52,851 bases of DNA from Ferrimonas kyonanensis DSM 18153. Lineage in GTDB: Bacteria; Pseudomonadota; Gammaproteobacteria; Enterobacterales; Shewanellaceae. Position 1 is the first letter of the stretch. Every line of letters starts with the position of its first letter. Both the position numbers and the translations under genes were made by a program. The notes beneath the pieces are model-generated. The model was not told where the DNA came from and did no database searches. It was given only the letters and a program-made list of their open reading frames with translations. Where the stretch lies: contig NZ_AUDJ01000036.1 of assembly GCF_000425405.1 (NCBI RefSeq), positions 1 through 52,851 of the forward strand, written 5' to 3'. Shown in pieces: positions 43,663 to 51,986 of this stretch.

Positions 43663-43959
43663 TCAGGCGGCTTTTTCGGCTGGCGCCTTGCCCGCTTTCT
43701 TGGCGGGAGCTTTGGCCGCTGGCGGGGCTTTCTTCTTGCCCTTTAGCGCCTGCATCACCGCCTCTTTCTGCTCCGCCAGGTACAACGCCAGGCCTTCACT
43801 GACGCCGTCATCCTCTATCAGGCCACTGGCCCGCAGCACCCCTTCCAGCTCATCGGCAATGTCCAACATTTTGTCATAAGCATCCGCCTCAGCTTTGCTG
43901 GCAAAGGTCATTTTCTCTTCTCCATCCCGCTCAACTACGTATTTTACGATGACTGCCAT
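43663..43959 (-). CDS. yebG: SOS-induced protein YebG
   Basis: The 98-residue product matches YebG in its first 70 residues: MAVIVKYVVERDGEEKMTF, SKAEADAYDKMLDIADEL and ALYLAEQKEAVMQALKGKK. In E. coli yebG is a LexA target of unknown biochemical role. The C-terminus differs: a Lys/Ala/Pro-rich tail (residues 74-98, KKKAPPAAKAPAKKAGKAP) like that of histone H1-type proteins, where E. coli YebG has an acidic tail as I recall it. A basic tail suggests nucleic acid contact. GGGGGAG precedes the ATG, and a perfect LexA box is 45 bases upstream, confirming SOS control. Confidence 0.93.
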   Translation of the reverse strand: MAVIVKYVVERDGEEKMTFASKAEADAYDKMLDIADELEGVLRASGLIEDDGVSEGLALYLAEQKEAVMQALKGKKKAPPAAKAPAKKAGKAPAEKAA

Positions 43960-44004
43960 TTCGGCTCCCCCGATCGATTAACTTTGCGCCAGTCTACCTA
44001 AATG

Positions 44005-44020
44005 CTGTATATAAATACAG
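44005..44020. promoter_or_regulatory. LexA (SOS) box upstream of yebG
   Basis: CTGTATATAAATACAG is a full CTGT-N8-ACAG match, differing from the intI box at two central positions. It overlaps a TATATA that can serve as the -10 for yebG on the minus strand. Confidence 0.88.
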
Positions 44021-44167
44021 GCTTTATAGGGTTCGATTTGATGGTCATCAAAAAAAGGCGGTTATCGCCAGTCAAAACTGCAACCCGACAGCGTACAACG
44101 AGCCTCTGAGTTCAACTCACGTGACCTAAGCCTCAGTATTTATGCTAGTTTTCAATGCATGTGGTAT

Positions 44168-44184
44168 TGTTCAGGAAAGATTCA
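44168..44184 (+). promoter_or_regulatory. Possible PhoP box upstream of phoP
   Basis: TGTTCA and GATTCA are direct repeats with a five-base spacer (11-base period), close to the PhoP box form TGTTTA-N5-TGTTTA. Three TTCAG repeats occur in this stretch. The site lies 72 bases before phoP, which suits autoregulation, but the second half matches poorly. Confidence 0.3.
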
Positions 44185-44255
44185 GAGCTTCAGCACTATG
44201 CTTTCACCCTAACATTGTGAGCACGCCGAGCCCTTATCGCCGATTTGAGGACAAC

Positions 44256-44930
44256 ATGAAAATACTGGTTATTGAAGACGATGCCCTGTTACGCCATCAC
44301 CTTAAGGTTCGCCTGACCGAAATGGGCAATCAGGTCATGGCTTCCGAAACCGCCGGCGAGGGACGCTACCTGGCAGAAAACTACCCGGTCGACATCGCGG
44401 TGGTGGATCTGGGGCTGCCCGATCAGGACGGCATCGACCTGATTCAGCACCTGAGAGACAACGACTTCCGTCAGCCGATTCTGATCCTGACTGCTCGTGA
44501 TCACTGGAAAGACAAGGTGGCCGGGCTTAACGCCGGTGCCGATGACTACCTGGTCAAACCGTTTCAGGTTGAGGAGTTGATCGCCCGACTCAACGCCTTG
44601 GTGCGCCGCAGCGCCGGTTTTGTCAAACCGGTGATCGAGTGTGAGCACCTGTCTCTGGACATGGGGGCCAAGCAAGCCACCATGGGCGGCGACGAACTGG
44701 AACTGACCGCATTCGAGTACCAGATTCTCGAATACCTGATGCGCCACCATCAACAGGTAATCTCCAAGCAGAGACTGCTGGACATCCTGTATCAGGATAA
44801 AGAGGGGGATCCCAATACCATCGAGGTCATGATCTCTAGGCTGAGGAAGAAGCTGAGCCTAGGCGGCCTGGACAACCCCATCGTCACCATTCGAGGGCAA
44901 GGCTACCGCTTTAATCTGGTATGCGGCTAA
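44256..44930 (+). CDS. phoP: Response regulator PhoP
   Basis: I start at ATG 44256-44258 (MKILVIEDDALLRHHLKVRL) after GAGGAC; the open frame from 44142 has no ribosome binding site. The receiver domain (1-115) has the acidic pair EDD, the phosphorylated aspartate in VVDLGLPDQDG near residue 51, the threonine in LTAR and the lysine in LVKPF. The C-terminal winged helix (about 130-222) has LELTAFEYQILEYLMRH and DPNTIEVMISRLRKKL, as in OmpR/PhoB regulators. The sequence around VRLTEMGNQV and its pairing with a PhoQ-like kinase identify it as PhoP, regulator of envelope and Mg2+ response. Confidence 0.9.
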   Translation: MKILVIEDDALLRHHLKVRLTEMGNQVMASETAGEGRYLAENYPVDIAVVDLGLPDQDGIDLIQHLRDNDFRQPILILTARDHWKDKVAGLNAGADDYLVKPFQVEELIARLNALVRRSAGFVKPVIECEHLSLDMGAKQATMGGDELELTAFEYQILEYLMRHHQQVISKQRLLDILYQDKEGDPNTIEVMISRLRKKLSLGGLDNPIVTIRGQGYRFNLVCG

Positions 44931-46300
44931 TGAAGGCGCTGTTCTCCAAGCGTCCGCGGCTACAGCGTCGACTGATGATGACCTCACTGGCCATCATCGC
45001 CCTCGCCTCCTGGGCGCTGGCCGAGGTGATCAATCAGCAGAAAGTGCAGGACTTTTACGTCGACCAAACCAACGACATCATCGCTCGGCTGCCAATGATT
45101 GCCGCCGAATTACGGCTGGAGGGGATGTTGCCGCAGAGCATCAACCCCATCGAGGACTACCAGTCCATTCCTCACAAAAGCGATTACCTGCTGATCACCT
45201 GCGTTAACGGCCTGCGTGATCACTACACCTCATCGGAAGAAGCCAGAAAGCGCAGCCTGCAAGACACCTGCAACCGCGTCCGACAGGAAGCAAAGAGCAA
45301 CACTCCGCCCTACCTGATGACCCTGGCCGATGACCGCATGTACTCCATCGTCAAGGTGCCGGTGAGCATTAACCAAAAATCCTATGACCTGCTGGTACTC
45401 AGGGATGCCGAGCGCATTCAGAGGAAACTGGCCGAGAGCACGCGCAAGACCTATTTCCGCGTTGGCCTGTTTATTCCCCTGTCCGGGCTGTTGCTGGTGG
45501 GGGCCGGTTTCTGGGGGCTACGACCGTTGCGGCGGTTGTCTCAGGAGGTAAAGGGGATTCTAAAAGGCGATAATGAGCAGCTGTCGTCCGACTATCCGGT
45601 GGAGCTAACCGAAGTCACCCAGGCACTCAATGAACTGATAGATCAGGAGAAGCACCAACGCCAGACCTATCAGCACGCCATGAAGGATCTGGCTCACAGC
45701 CTAAAAACCCGCTTGGCCGCCACCAATGCCATTATGGAAGATCGCAACCTGAGCGAGAGCGGCCGTCAGCAGGAGATACTGTCGCAACTGGGGCAGATGG
45801 ACCAGATCATTCAATACCAACTTCGACGGGCGGTGGTCGGTCGCCAGGGCCTGACCCGGGAACAGGCCGAGATCCTGCCGACAGTGGAACAGCTGACCAA
45901 TATGCTAGGCAAGGTCTACCAGGAGAAACGGATTCGGGTTGAGCTACAGATTGACCGCCTGGCCCGCTTCCCCGGCAATCAGGACGATTTGATGGAGATG
46001 CTGGGTAACCTGCTGGAAAACGCCTACCGCTTTGCCATCAGCACCGTTCGAATTCGCGCCTGGATCGGCGTGGATGGCGGACTGTGCATGGCCATAGAAG
46101 ACGATGGTCCCGGTATCGAACCGGAAATGCGGCAATCAGTACTGGAACGCGGTGTCCGCGCCGACCGCCGCAACCCCGGCCAGGGCATCGGCCTGGCGGT
46201 GGTGCACGACATCGTATTGAGCTACAAGGGCACCATGACCATCGATGACTCCGAACTGCGGGGCGCCCAGATTCGCCTCGATTTCGAGCCCTCCCGCTAG
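44921..46300 (+). CDS. phoQ: Sensor histidine kinase PhoQ-like
   Basis: The 459-residue protein has two transmembrane helices (about 20-36 and 181-200) around a periplasmic domain. A HAMP-like linker, a dimerisation domain and an ATP-binding domain follow, with NLLENAYRFA, EDDGPGIEP and GQGIGLAVVHDIV. The phosphorylated histidine is His259 in DLAHSLKTRLA, matching PhoQ DLxHSLKTPLA except that the proline is arginine. The E. coli acidic Mg2+ patch is not seen. Instead the periplasmic part has Cys94 and Cys117, which could form a disulfide. The start overlaps phoP by ten bases; ATG 44930 is an alternative. Confidence 0.88.
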   Translation: MRLMKALFSKRPRLQRRLMMTSLAIIALASWALAEVINQQKVQDFYVDQTNDIIARLPMIAAELRLEGMLPQSINPIEDYQSIPHKSDYLLITCVNGLRDHYTSSEEARKRSLQDTCNRVRQEAKSNTPPYLMTLADDRMYSIVKVPVSINQKSYDLLVLRDAERIQRKLAESTRKTYFRVGLFIPLSGLLLVGAGFWGLRPLRRLSQEVKGILKGDNEQLSSDYPVELTEVTQALNELIDQEKHQRQTYQHAMKDLAHSLKTRLAATNAIMEDRNLSESGRQQEILSQLGQMDQIIQYQLRRAVVGRQGLTREQAEILPTVEQLTNMLGKVYQEKRIRVELQIDRLARFPGNQDDLMEMLGNLLENAYRFAISTVRIRAWIGVDGGLCMAIEDDGPGIEPEMRQSVLERGVRADRRNPGQGIGLAVVHDIVLSYKGTMTIDDSELRGAQIRLDFEPSR

Positions 46301-46310
46301 CCCCATCATT

Positions 46311-46340
46311 GCCCGGCACCACGCCGGGCGATGTTTTTTT
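46311..46340 (+). terminator. Intrinsic terminator after phoQ
   Basis: GCCCGGC-ACCAC-GCCGGGC is a seven-bp GC stem followed by GATG and seven T, ten bases after the phoQ stop. Confidence 0.88.
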
Positions 46341-46424
46341 ACGCTAAACTCATTTTATTGTGAACTCGATCACGAACTTTGCCGGTCTGTTTCTAAGAAT
46401 CCGGTAAAGAATGAGGAAAATGAG

Positions 46425-46850
46425 ATGAAAGCACTCCTGTTAATTGCAGCCACCACTCTTTCTCTGTCGTTGTCTGCAGAGACGCTGCACCTGGGCGATA
46501 ACGTTCGAGTGATCGCCATCAACGGCAAGCCGGTACCGGCCTACGTCGATACCATCACCCTGACCAAGGGCCCACAACAGATCACCGTTCGTTACGATGT
46601 GCTGTTTGAACCCGATGCCGACAGCCATGCCTTTATTCGCTCAGAACTGCACCAGCTGCAATTTGTCGCCAAAGGCAGCGGCGATTACTACCTGAATGCC
46701 CCGAGCCCATCGACCGCCAAAGAAGGCAAGATGCTGGCCAACCAGCCACAGTTTACGCTTCAGGATCAGTCCCGCCAGACGGTAAACCATTCACTGAAAT
46801 CCCATACCGAATTGTTTAACCAACTGCAGCCTGCGGGCAATCAGTTCTAG
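46425..46850 (+). CDS. DUF2057 (YccT-like) periplasmic protein
   Basis: I start at ATG 46425-46427 (MKALLLIAATTLSLSLSA); GAGG lies upstream and a signal peptide follows. The upstream open frame to 46245 runs into phoQ. The 141-residue product matches the DUF2057 N-terminal part: LHLGDNVRVIAINGKPV, then LTKGPQQITVRYDVLFEPD. It is shorter than E. coli YccT/CsgI (about 220 residues), which inhibits curli assembly, so the C-terminal part of the family is reduced. A periplasmic role is expected. It follows the phoQ terminator by 84 bases, so it has its own promoter. Confidence 0.85.
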   Translation: MKALLLIAATTLSLSLSAETLHLGDNVRVIAINGKPVPAYVDTITLTKGPQQITVRYDVLFEPDADSHAFIRSELHQLQFVAKGSGDYYLNAPSPSTAKEGKMLANQPQFTLQDQSRQTVNHSLKSHTELFNQLQPAGNQF

Positions 46851-46872
46851 ACAGTCCAAATCGATTGCGAGA

Positions 46873-46905
46873 AAATGCCGGTAACAGAATCAGTTACCGG
46901 CATTT
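46873..46905 (+). promoter_or_regulatory. Perfect 13-bp hairpin abutting the HD-GYP start codon
   Basis: AAATGCCGGTAAC and GTTACCGGCATTT form a perfect stem with loop AGAATCA. The right arm ends at 46905, one base before the ATG of the HD-GYP gene. It may terminate the DUF2057 transcript and also sequester the region where the ribosome binds. There is no canonical ribosome binding site outside it. Confidence 0.7.
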
Positions 46906-48162
46906 ATGAGCAGTTCTATCAGAAAAGTATCCGTCGACCAGTTGCAGGTTGGCAACTACATTCGACTCCCGATCTCCTGGCGCGAACACCCTTTTATGTT
47001 CAACAGCTTCAAGCTCAAGAGTCCGCAGCAGATCCTACTTCTGAAGAAACTCAACCTGTCCCATGTTCTGGTCGATGTGAAACGCAGCGACACTCAGGTA
47101 TTAAGCTCGCCAGCCCTGCCGGACCTGGCCGAGTCCAAAGCCGATCTGGATAAGATCAATCAGCAGATGCAACAGCAGAAGCAGCAAGGCATCGAAGAGC
47201 TGAAGCAGTTTCGCAAAGAGTTCAAGAAACACGAGCGCGAATACGCCGACTCACTGACCCAGTTGCGGGCCATCAACAACAAGCTGACCCTCAAGCCAAT
47301 GGATGCCCTTGGACAGTGCTCCAAGCTGGTAAAACAGATGGCCGCCAGCCTCAGCGGCGGCAGCCAGGTGACGCTGCACCTGATGAACGACGACATCCGC
47401 CCCGATGATCCCAACTACCACTACCTCAACGTCACCGTGTTGGCGATGATGCTGGCCAAGCAGGTGGGAATGACCGAGGAGGAGGTCATCTTGGTGGGTC
47501 AGGGTGCCATGCTGCACGACTGCGGCAAACTGCTGCAACCCAAATCCCTGACCATGAAGAAGCAACCCACCCGCACCGAGCTGCTTGAGCTTCAGCGTCA
47601 TACGACATTAGGTCAGGAGTTACTGCGCAACCAGAAGCACCTGCCCCGGGCCATCACCGCCATGATTGGCCAGCACCATGAATTTCTCGATGGCTCAGGT
47701 TACCCAAAAGGGCTGAAAGAGAAAGACATTGAGCCACTGGCCCAGCTGATTGCCGTGGTCAACACCTACGACGACCTGTGCCACCCCCGGGACAAGAGCA
47801 AAACCCGTCCCCCAGGCACCGTATTGGGGCTGCTGTACAAGGCCTTTAAGACCAAGCTCAACAACCACTACGTTCAGCAGTTCATCAAGATGATGGGGGT
47901 CTACCCTCCGGGCAGCGTGGTTCAGCTCTCCAGCGGCCAGTTTGGCCTGGTGACGTCGGTGAACTCCCACAAGCTACTGTACCCCTCGGTGCTGGTGTAC
48001 GACCCGGCGGTACCTCGCCAAGAAGCCGCCGCCATCGCCATCGACACCCAGGGTCTGACCATTGAGCGTTCCATCCTGGCATCGGCGCTGACACCGGAAG
48101 CGTTTCAGTACCTGAGTCCTAAAGAACGGATGTCCTACTTCTACGACACCCGCCAGGCCTAA
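46906..48162 (+). CDS. HD-GYP cyclic-di-GMP phosphodiesterase with DUF3391 N-terminus
   Basis: HD-GYP enzymes hydrolyse c-di-GMP and so favour motility over biofilm. Residues 6-60 match DUF3391 (VSVDQLQVGNYIRLP, WREHPFMFNSF, LLLKKLNLSHVLVD). A coiled-coil stretch (about 80-120) follows, then the HD-GYP domain (about 165-330) with the metal ligands in LHDCGKLL and GQHHEFLDGSGYPKGL. The GYP signature and the HDxGK motif are intact, so catalysis is expected. The next stretch VVNTYDDLCHPRDKSKTRP departs from the usual form but keeps the aspartate. The start codon directly follows a stable hairpin, which may limit translation. It is not in an operon with its neighbours. Confidence 0.92.
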   Translation: MSSSIRKVSVDQLQVGNYIRLPISWREHPFMFNSFKLKSPQQILLLKKLNLSHVLVDVKRSDTQVLSSPALPDLAESKADLDKINQQMQQQKQQGIEELKQFRKEFKKHEREYADSLTQLRAINNKLTLKPMDALGQCSKLVKQMAASLSGGSQVTLHLMNDDIRPDDPNYHYLNVTVLAMMLAKQVGMTEEEVILVGQGAMLHDCGKLLQPKSLTMKKQPTRTELLELQRHTTLGQELLRNQKHLPRAITAMIGQHHEFLDGSGYPKGLKEKDIEPLAQLIAVVNTYDDLCHPRDKSKTRPPGTVLGLLYKAFKTKLNNHYVQQFIKMMGVYPPGSVVQLSSGQFGLVTSVNSHKLLYPSVLVYDPAVPRQEAAAIAIDTQGLTIERSILASALTPEAFQYLSPKERMSYFYDTRQA

Positions 48163-48177
48163 TCGCCCAGGCTTTTC

Positions 48178-48207
48178 GCCGCGACCGGCCCGCCAGCCGG
48201 TCGCGGC
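48178..48207 (+). terminator. GC-rich hairpin after the HD-GYP gene
   Basis: GCCGCGACCGGC and GCCGGTCGCGGC form a perfect 12-bp stem with loop CCGCCA, 15 bases after the stop. No T-run follows. Confidence 0.6.
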
Positions 48208-48378
48208 CACCTTCCCATTTTCCTACGGCAAGATGCTCAATTTCATTCCCTTTCTCATTTGACCAAACTGTGATCAGGGTCAATATTTACTGCTGAGAGT
48301 CGCAAACGCGATGCCCCCTCACTGAGCGACAGTCGGGCGCCGCGGCAAACGGCGTGACACGGTGGCAGGAGGTAAGGC

Positions 48379-48714
48379 ATGACCACACTACCCAGTTTTG
48401 ACGAAATGATGCGCATGGCAAAAGAGGAGCCCCAGGCCCTGGAAGCGTTGCGGACCCGCGCCATCGAACACACCATTGCCACCGCCAACGCCAGCAACCA
48501 ACCCCAGCTCAGAGCCCTGCAACATCGCATCGACGTCACCATCGCCCGTGCCAGCAGTCCATGCCAGAGCATGGTGCAGCTGTCCAGCATGATGCACGAC
48601 AAGCTGGCGCTGCTGAATACCGCCTTTCAGAACCCTGATGCCCTCAGACATCGGCAAGCCAGCGTGACCCCGTTTCGACCCGGCCCGCCTCGAAACTCGG
48701 CGGCAAACCATTGA
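48379..48714 (+). CDS. DUF3135 family protein
   Basis: The 111-residue product starts at ATG 48379 with AGGAGG nine bases upstream. It matches DUF3135: LPSFDEMMRMAKEEPQALEALRTRAIEH, then LRALQHRIDVTIARASSPCQSMVQLSSMMHDKL, a small helical cytosolic family of gammaproteobacteria without known function. The C-terminal twenty residues are basic and probably disordered. It lies 57 bases before the DUF4136 lipoprotein gene and may share its transcript. Confidence 0.85.
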   Translation: MTTLPSFDEMMRMAKEEPQALEALRTRAIEHTIATANASNQPQLRALQHRIDVTIARASSPCQSMVQLSSMMHDKLALLNTAFQNPDALRHRQASVTPFRPGPPRNSAANH

Positions 48715-48770
48715 CACTAAGGGTTAAGTCGCGCTATCAACAAGGAAAGAATGGCATCAAGGAGCGTCCA

Positions 48771-49295
48771 GTGAAACTCATCCCCCTCTGCTTAGCCTTG
48801 GTACTGGTCGGCTGTGCCGGCAGTCGCAGTGACGTCGATTATGATCCTGAATTCAACTTCGCCGCCGTACAGCAGGTCAGCCTGTTGCCCAGTCAGCACA
48901 ACAACGACCCACTGAACGCCCGCCGGGCCGACGATGCCCTGAAACGGATACTGACTCAGCAAGGCTGGACGGTGGAACCGAACAGCACCATCAAGCTGCA
49001 GCTGACGCTGTGGCAACAAACCGAAGCCAATGACAGTAACTTCTCCATTGGCATTGGCGGTGGCCGCAGCAGTGGCAGCAGCAGCATCGGCGGTTCGGTA
49101 TCGGTGCCAGTCTCGGATCCGGTGGCCGACTACCAGCAATTTCGCATCGACATGTACCACGACCAGAAGCAGGTATGGCGCAGCATTGATCGCTACAAGA
49201 TCAACAGCAGGGACAGTGCCGAAAAGCGCCAGCAAAAAACCGACGAAACCCTGCAGCGAATGTTCGCCTCATTGCCTCAGCTCACCCCACAATAA
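48771..49295 (+). CDS. DUF4136 lipoprotein
   Basis: I start at GTG 48771-48773 with AAGGAG eight bases upstream, giving a lipoprotein signal MKLIPLCLALVLVGC and acylated Cys15. The mature part matches DUF4136: SDVDYDPEFNFAAVQQVSLLP, DDALKRILTQQGW, and a glycine/serine-rich segment (GIGGGRSSGSSSIGGSVSV). The C-terminal part has DYQQFRIDMYHDQKQVWRS. It is probably in the outer membrane. The family has no assigned function. The long Gly/Ser stretch is a typical trait of the family. Confidence 0.88.
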   Translation: MKLIPLCLALVLVGCAGSRSDVDYDPEFNFAAVQQVSLLPSQHNNDPLNARRADDALKRILTQQGWTVEPNSTIKLQLTLWQQTEANDSNFSIGIGGGRSSGSSSIGGSVSVPVSDPVADYQQFRIDMYHDQKQVWRSIDRYKINSRDSAEKRQQKTDETLQRMFASLPQLTPQ

Positions 49296-49461
49296 TGCTA
49301 TCCGGGCAGTGGTCACTGCCCGGTGGTTCAGATCCGATTCAGCACCCTGCCCCTATCCTTGCCGGCTGATAACAGCATTCACCCTCTGAGCACGCTTCCG
49401 GCTTTACCGCCCGGCCAAGCATCATCAGACCAGCCGGCGCCGATCGCCTTCGGGTACCAAA

Positions 49462-50757
49462 TTGAAAATAAAAGGGTTTGTACTTATTGGCGGGCTATAT
49501 GGCTATTGCGCGACCGCCGGTGATCTCACCATGCCGTCACTGTCCGAATTGCAGCCCAGCACCGAAGCCGCCGAACAGGGGTTGGCACAACTGGACGCTA
49601 ATATCGAGGCACTGGAGCGGCGCCTGGACAACGCTTCTGACCTCAACGACGAGCGACGTCAACTGGAACAACAACTGACCCATTTGCAGCAGCAGCGTAA
49701 GCGCTACATCGAACACCAAGGACTGTCGATGCTGTCGCTGGTCGGTGGGCCCGCCTACACCCCCGAACTGGGTACCTTGCTGGCCATCGGCGGCCTTTAC
49801 TCCTTCAGCACCGACCGTTTGACGCCTGAGTTACAACGCTCCAGCGTCGGTGCCTTTTTCCTGGTGAATCAGGGCGAAGGCGACACCGGCTTTGCGGTGC
49901 GCTCCAAGCAGAACCTGTTCTTTGATCACAACCGCATTCGATTCACTGGGGAACTGCGAGCCGGAGTGCAAAGCAGCCACTTCTGGGGCGTCGGCTATCA
50001 GGCAGGCGAACGTCAGGACGCCAGCGACCAGACTCTGATGAAGGCCACTAACCTGGATTATCGCGCCAATCTCAGCTATAAAATCGCCGACGATCTGTAC
50101 CTGGGACCGGCGTTCGCCCTCCACTACTACCGGCCGGATGAACAGAGCATTCCAGCGTCCGCCTGGGAGGACGACAATTTCCAGAGCTACTATCAGCAGC
50201 CATTGTCGGTGGGCATCGGTGCCACGTTGCAATACGACAGCCGCGATGTGGCCGTGAATGCCTGGCGGGGCCAGTATTTGAACCTGGAGCTGCTTGCTTA
50301 TCGAGACGGCCTTGGCAGCGACCTTGAATTTGAAAAAGGACTGCTGGATTACCGCTACTATTGGCCTTTGGCCAAGGGCAGAGTACTGGCCTTCTACAAT
50401 GCGCTGCAGTGGTCCGGGGGCGATGTCCCCTACTACGCCCTGCCCCAATTGGGGGGAATGCGATCCATGAGAGGCATTTATCTGGGGCGGTACCGGGATA
50501 ACAATACCGTCGAGCACACCACCGAGTACCGGCATACCTTTCGTTATCGCGATGGGTCACTGACCAACCATGGCATGGTGCTGTGGGCTGGCCTGGGCTC
50601 AATTGCCCACCATACTAGCGACCTGTATCAAGACACCCTGTACAGCTATGGCATCGGCTATCGGTACGAACTGCAGCCGAGAATGAATGTACGGGTGGAT
50701 CTCGGTGTCAGTGACAACGACACCGGCTTCTATTTCAACTTCACCGAAGCCTTTTAA
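49462..50757 (+). CDS. Omp85-like outer-membrane barrel (bacterial surface antigen domain) with coiled-coil N-terminus
   Basis: The 431-residue precursor has a short signal peptide (to about 19). A coiled coil (about 32-80: LDANIEALERRLDNASDLNDERRQLEQQL) follows, then a beta-rich barrel of about 330 residues. The motif GGMRSMRGIYLGRYRD near residue 335 is the Omp85 RGF-type sequence, and the barrel ends with FYFNFTEAF, a terminal phenylalanine for BAM recognition. POTRA domains are absent, so this is a short surface-antigen type rather than BamA/TamA. It lies 32 bases before the next barrel gene and is likely in one operon with it. Substrate or role is unknown. Confidence 0.82.
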   Translation: MKIKGFVLIGGLYGYCATAGDLTMPSLSELQPSTEAAEQGLAQLDANIEALERRLDNASDLNDERRQLEQQLTHLQQQRKRYIEHQGLSMLSLVGGPAYTPELGTLLAIGGLYSFSTDRLTPELQRSSVGAFFLVNQGEGDTGFAVRSKQNLFFDHNRIRFTGELRAGVQSSHFWGVGYQAGERQDASDQTLMKATNLDYRANLSYKIADDLYLGPAFALHYYRPDEQSIPASAWEDDNFQSYYQQPLSVGIGATLQYDSRDVAVNAWRGQYLNLELLAYRDGLGSDLEFEKGLLDYRYYWPLAKGRVLAFYNALQWSGGDVPYYALPQLGGMRSMRGIYLGRYRDNNTVEHTTEYRHTFRYRDGSLTNHGMVLWAGLGSIAHHTSDLYQDTLYSYGIGYRYELQPRMNVRVDLGVSDNDTGFYFNFTEAF

Positions 50758-50789
50758 GGCGTATTCGCCGTCTTCCATAAAGAGCCATC

Positions 50790-51755
50790 ATGACAGCCAC
50801 ATTCCGCTACTTAACCGCCCTGACTCTATTGATTCAGTTGCCGACGGCCTACGCCGAACAACCACTGGCGACCACCGTCGACCAACAACTGACGCCGGCG
50901 CACTGGAGTCGGTTGCCACTGCTGGGTGAGCAAGCCAAAGCCAGGGGACACGAGTTGCCCTCCCCCATTGGGGTCAGCTTGTTCTTCAATCAGATCAACG
51001 CCGACTACATTGCCAAAGACGATTTCTCAGTCCAGGTGGATGGCGGACTGCTCGGCGGCTGTACCCTCAAAGGCTGTCAACCGGACGGCAATTTCAACAG
51101 CTACCGCATTCCCGCCGAGGACGTCAGCATCAGCGGTGAAGATCGCAGCGTACAGTTGAAGATTGATGCCTGGATTCTGCCTTTCTGGAATGTGTACGCC
51201 CTGTTTGGCCACACCGAAGGCAGCAAGGACATTCGAGCCAAACTGGACAATGTCGAGGGCCTGCCCAACGTCCCCGACGGCATTGTGCTGCCTATCCCCA
51301 TTGATTACACCGCCACCAACTATGGCCTGGGTACCGTCCTGGCCGGCCAGGTAGACTTAGTCGAGGGGTGGCATCCATTCGTGGTCATGGGCGTGGGTGC
51401 GCTGGTCAAGGCCAACACCAACACCACCGACAGCGTCATCAAAACCCGCATCGCCTCCCTGAGGCTGGGACAACGTTACGACGTCGGCGGCAATAAACTG
51501 GCCTGGTTCCTGGCCTATAACCATCAGAACGTCAATCAGCGGGTCAGCGGCTCCTACAACTTTGCCGGAGTGCCGCAGTTGGCACCGATCATGGAAGAGG
51601 TGCGCTTTGACCTGGATCTGGCCAAGGAGGAAACTGAAAACCTGGCCATCAGCCTCAACTACGACTTCGGCCACGGCAACAACTGGAACCTGTATGCGGA
51701 GTACGGCTTTCTCAATTGGCAACACCTGATCGTCGGTGTCGGCCGCCGCTTCTGA
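50790..51755 (+). CDS. Outer-membrane beta-barrel protein, unknown function
   Basis: The 321-residue product has a signal peptide ending TAYAEQ. A beta-strand-rich mature part shows alternating hydrophobic/polar pattern and aromatic belts. It ends in LIVGVGRRF, a terminal phenylalanine typical of outer-membrane barrels. Two cysteines (GGCTLKGCQ) form a likely loop disulfide near residue 91. I do not recognise a named family. It follows the Omp85-like gene by 32 bases, suggesting one transcript and possibly joint function at the surface. Confidence 0.8.
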   Translation: MTATFRYLTALTLLIQLPTAYAEQPLATTVDQQLTPAHWSRLPLLGEQAKARGHELPSPIGVSLFFNQINADYIAKDDFSVQVDGGLLGGCTLKGCQPDGNFNSYRIPAEDVSISGEDRSVQLKIDAWILPFWNVYALFGHTEGSKDIRAKLDNVEGLPNVPDGIVLPIPIDYTATNYGLGTVLAGQVDLVEGWHPFVVMGVGALVKANTNTTDSVIKTRIASLRLGQRYDVGGNKLAWFLAYNHQNVNQRVSGSYNFAGVPQLAPIMEEVRFDLDLAKEETENLAISLNYDFGHGNNWNLYAEYGFLNWQHLIVGVGRRF

Positions 51756-51860
51756 TTGGCACTTAGGCACCTAAACATAACAGCCCCCCTTGCTGCCGTG
51801 CAAAAATCAACCGTCGCGGTATACTGAAGGCAGTATTTTTGACGACGCAGAGATTGGCAA

Positions 51861-51986
51861 ATGTATACTATTTCAATAGATAACCTGCTCCCCATCCTGG
51901 CCTCGGCGACAGTAGCGGCAGTGATTATTTGGAGTTGGTCGAGGTACGACAAACGGCACCCCGACAAGGACAAGCCTCATCGCTAA
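51861..51986 (+). CDS. Possible 41-residue membrane protein
   Basis: ATG 51861 opens a short frame with one transmembrane segment (PILASATVAAVIIWSW) and a basic polar tail (RYDKRHPDKDKPHR), the layout of many small membrane proteins. A TATACT that could be a -10 lies about 34 bases upstream. No strong ribosome binding site is present, so coding status is uncertain. Confidence 0.4.
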   Translation: MYTISIDNLLPILASATVAAVIIWSWSRYDKRHPDKDKPHR

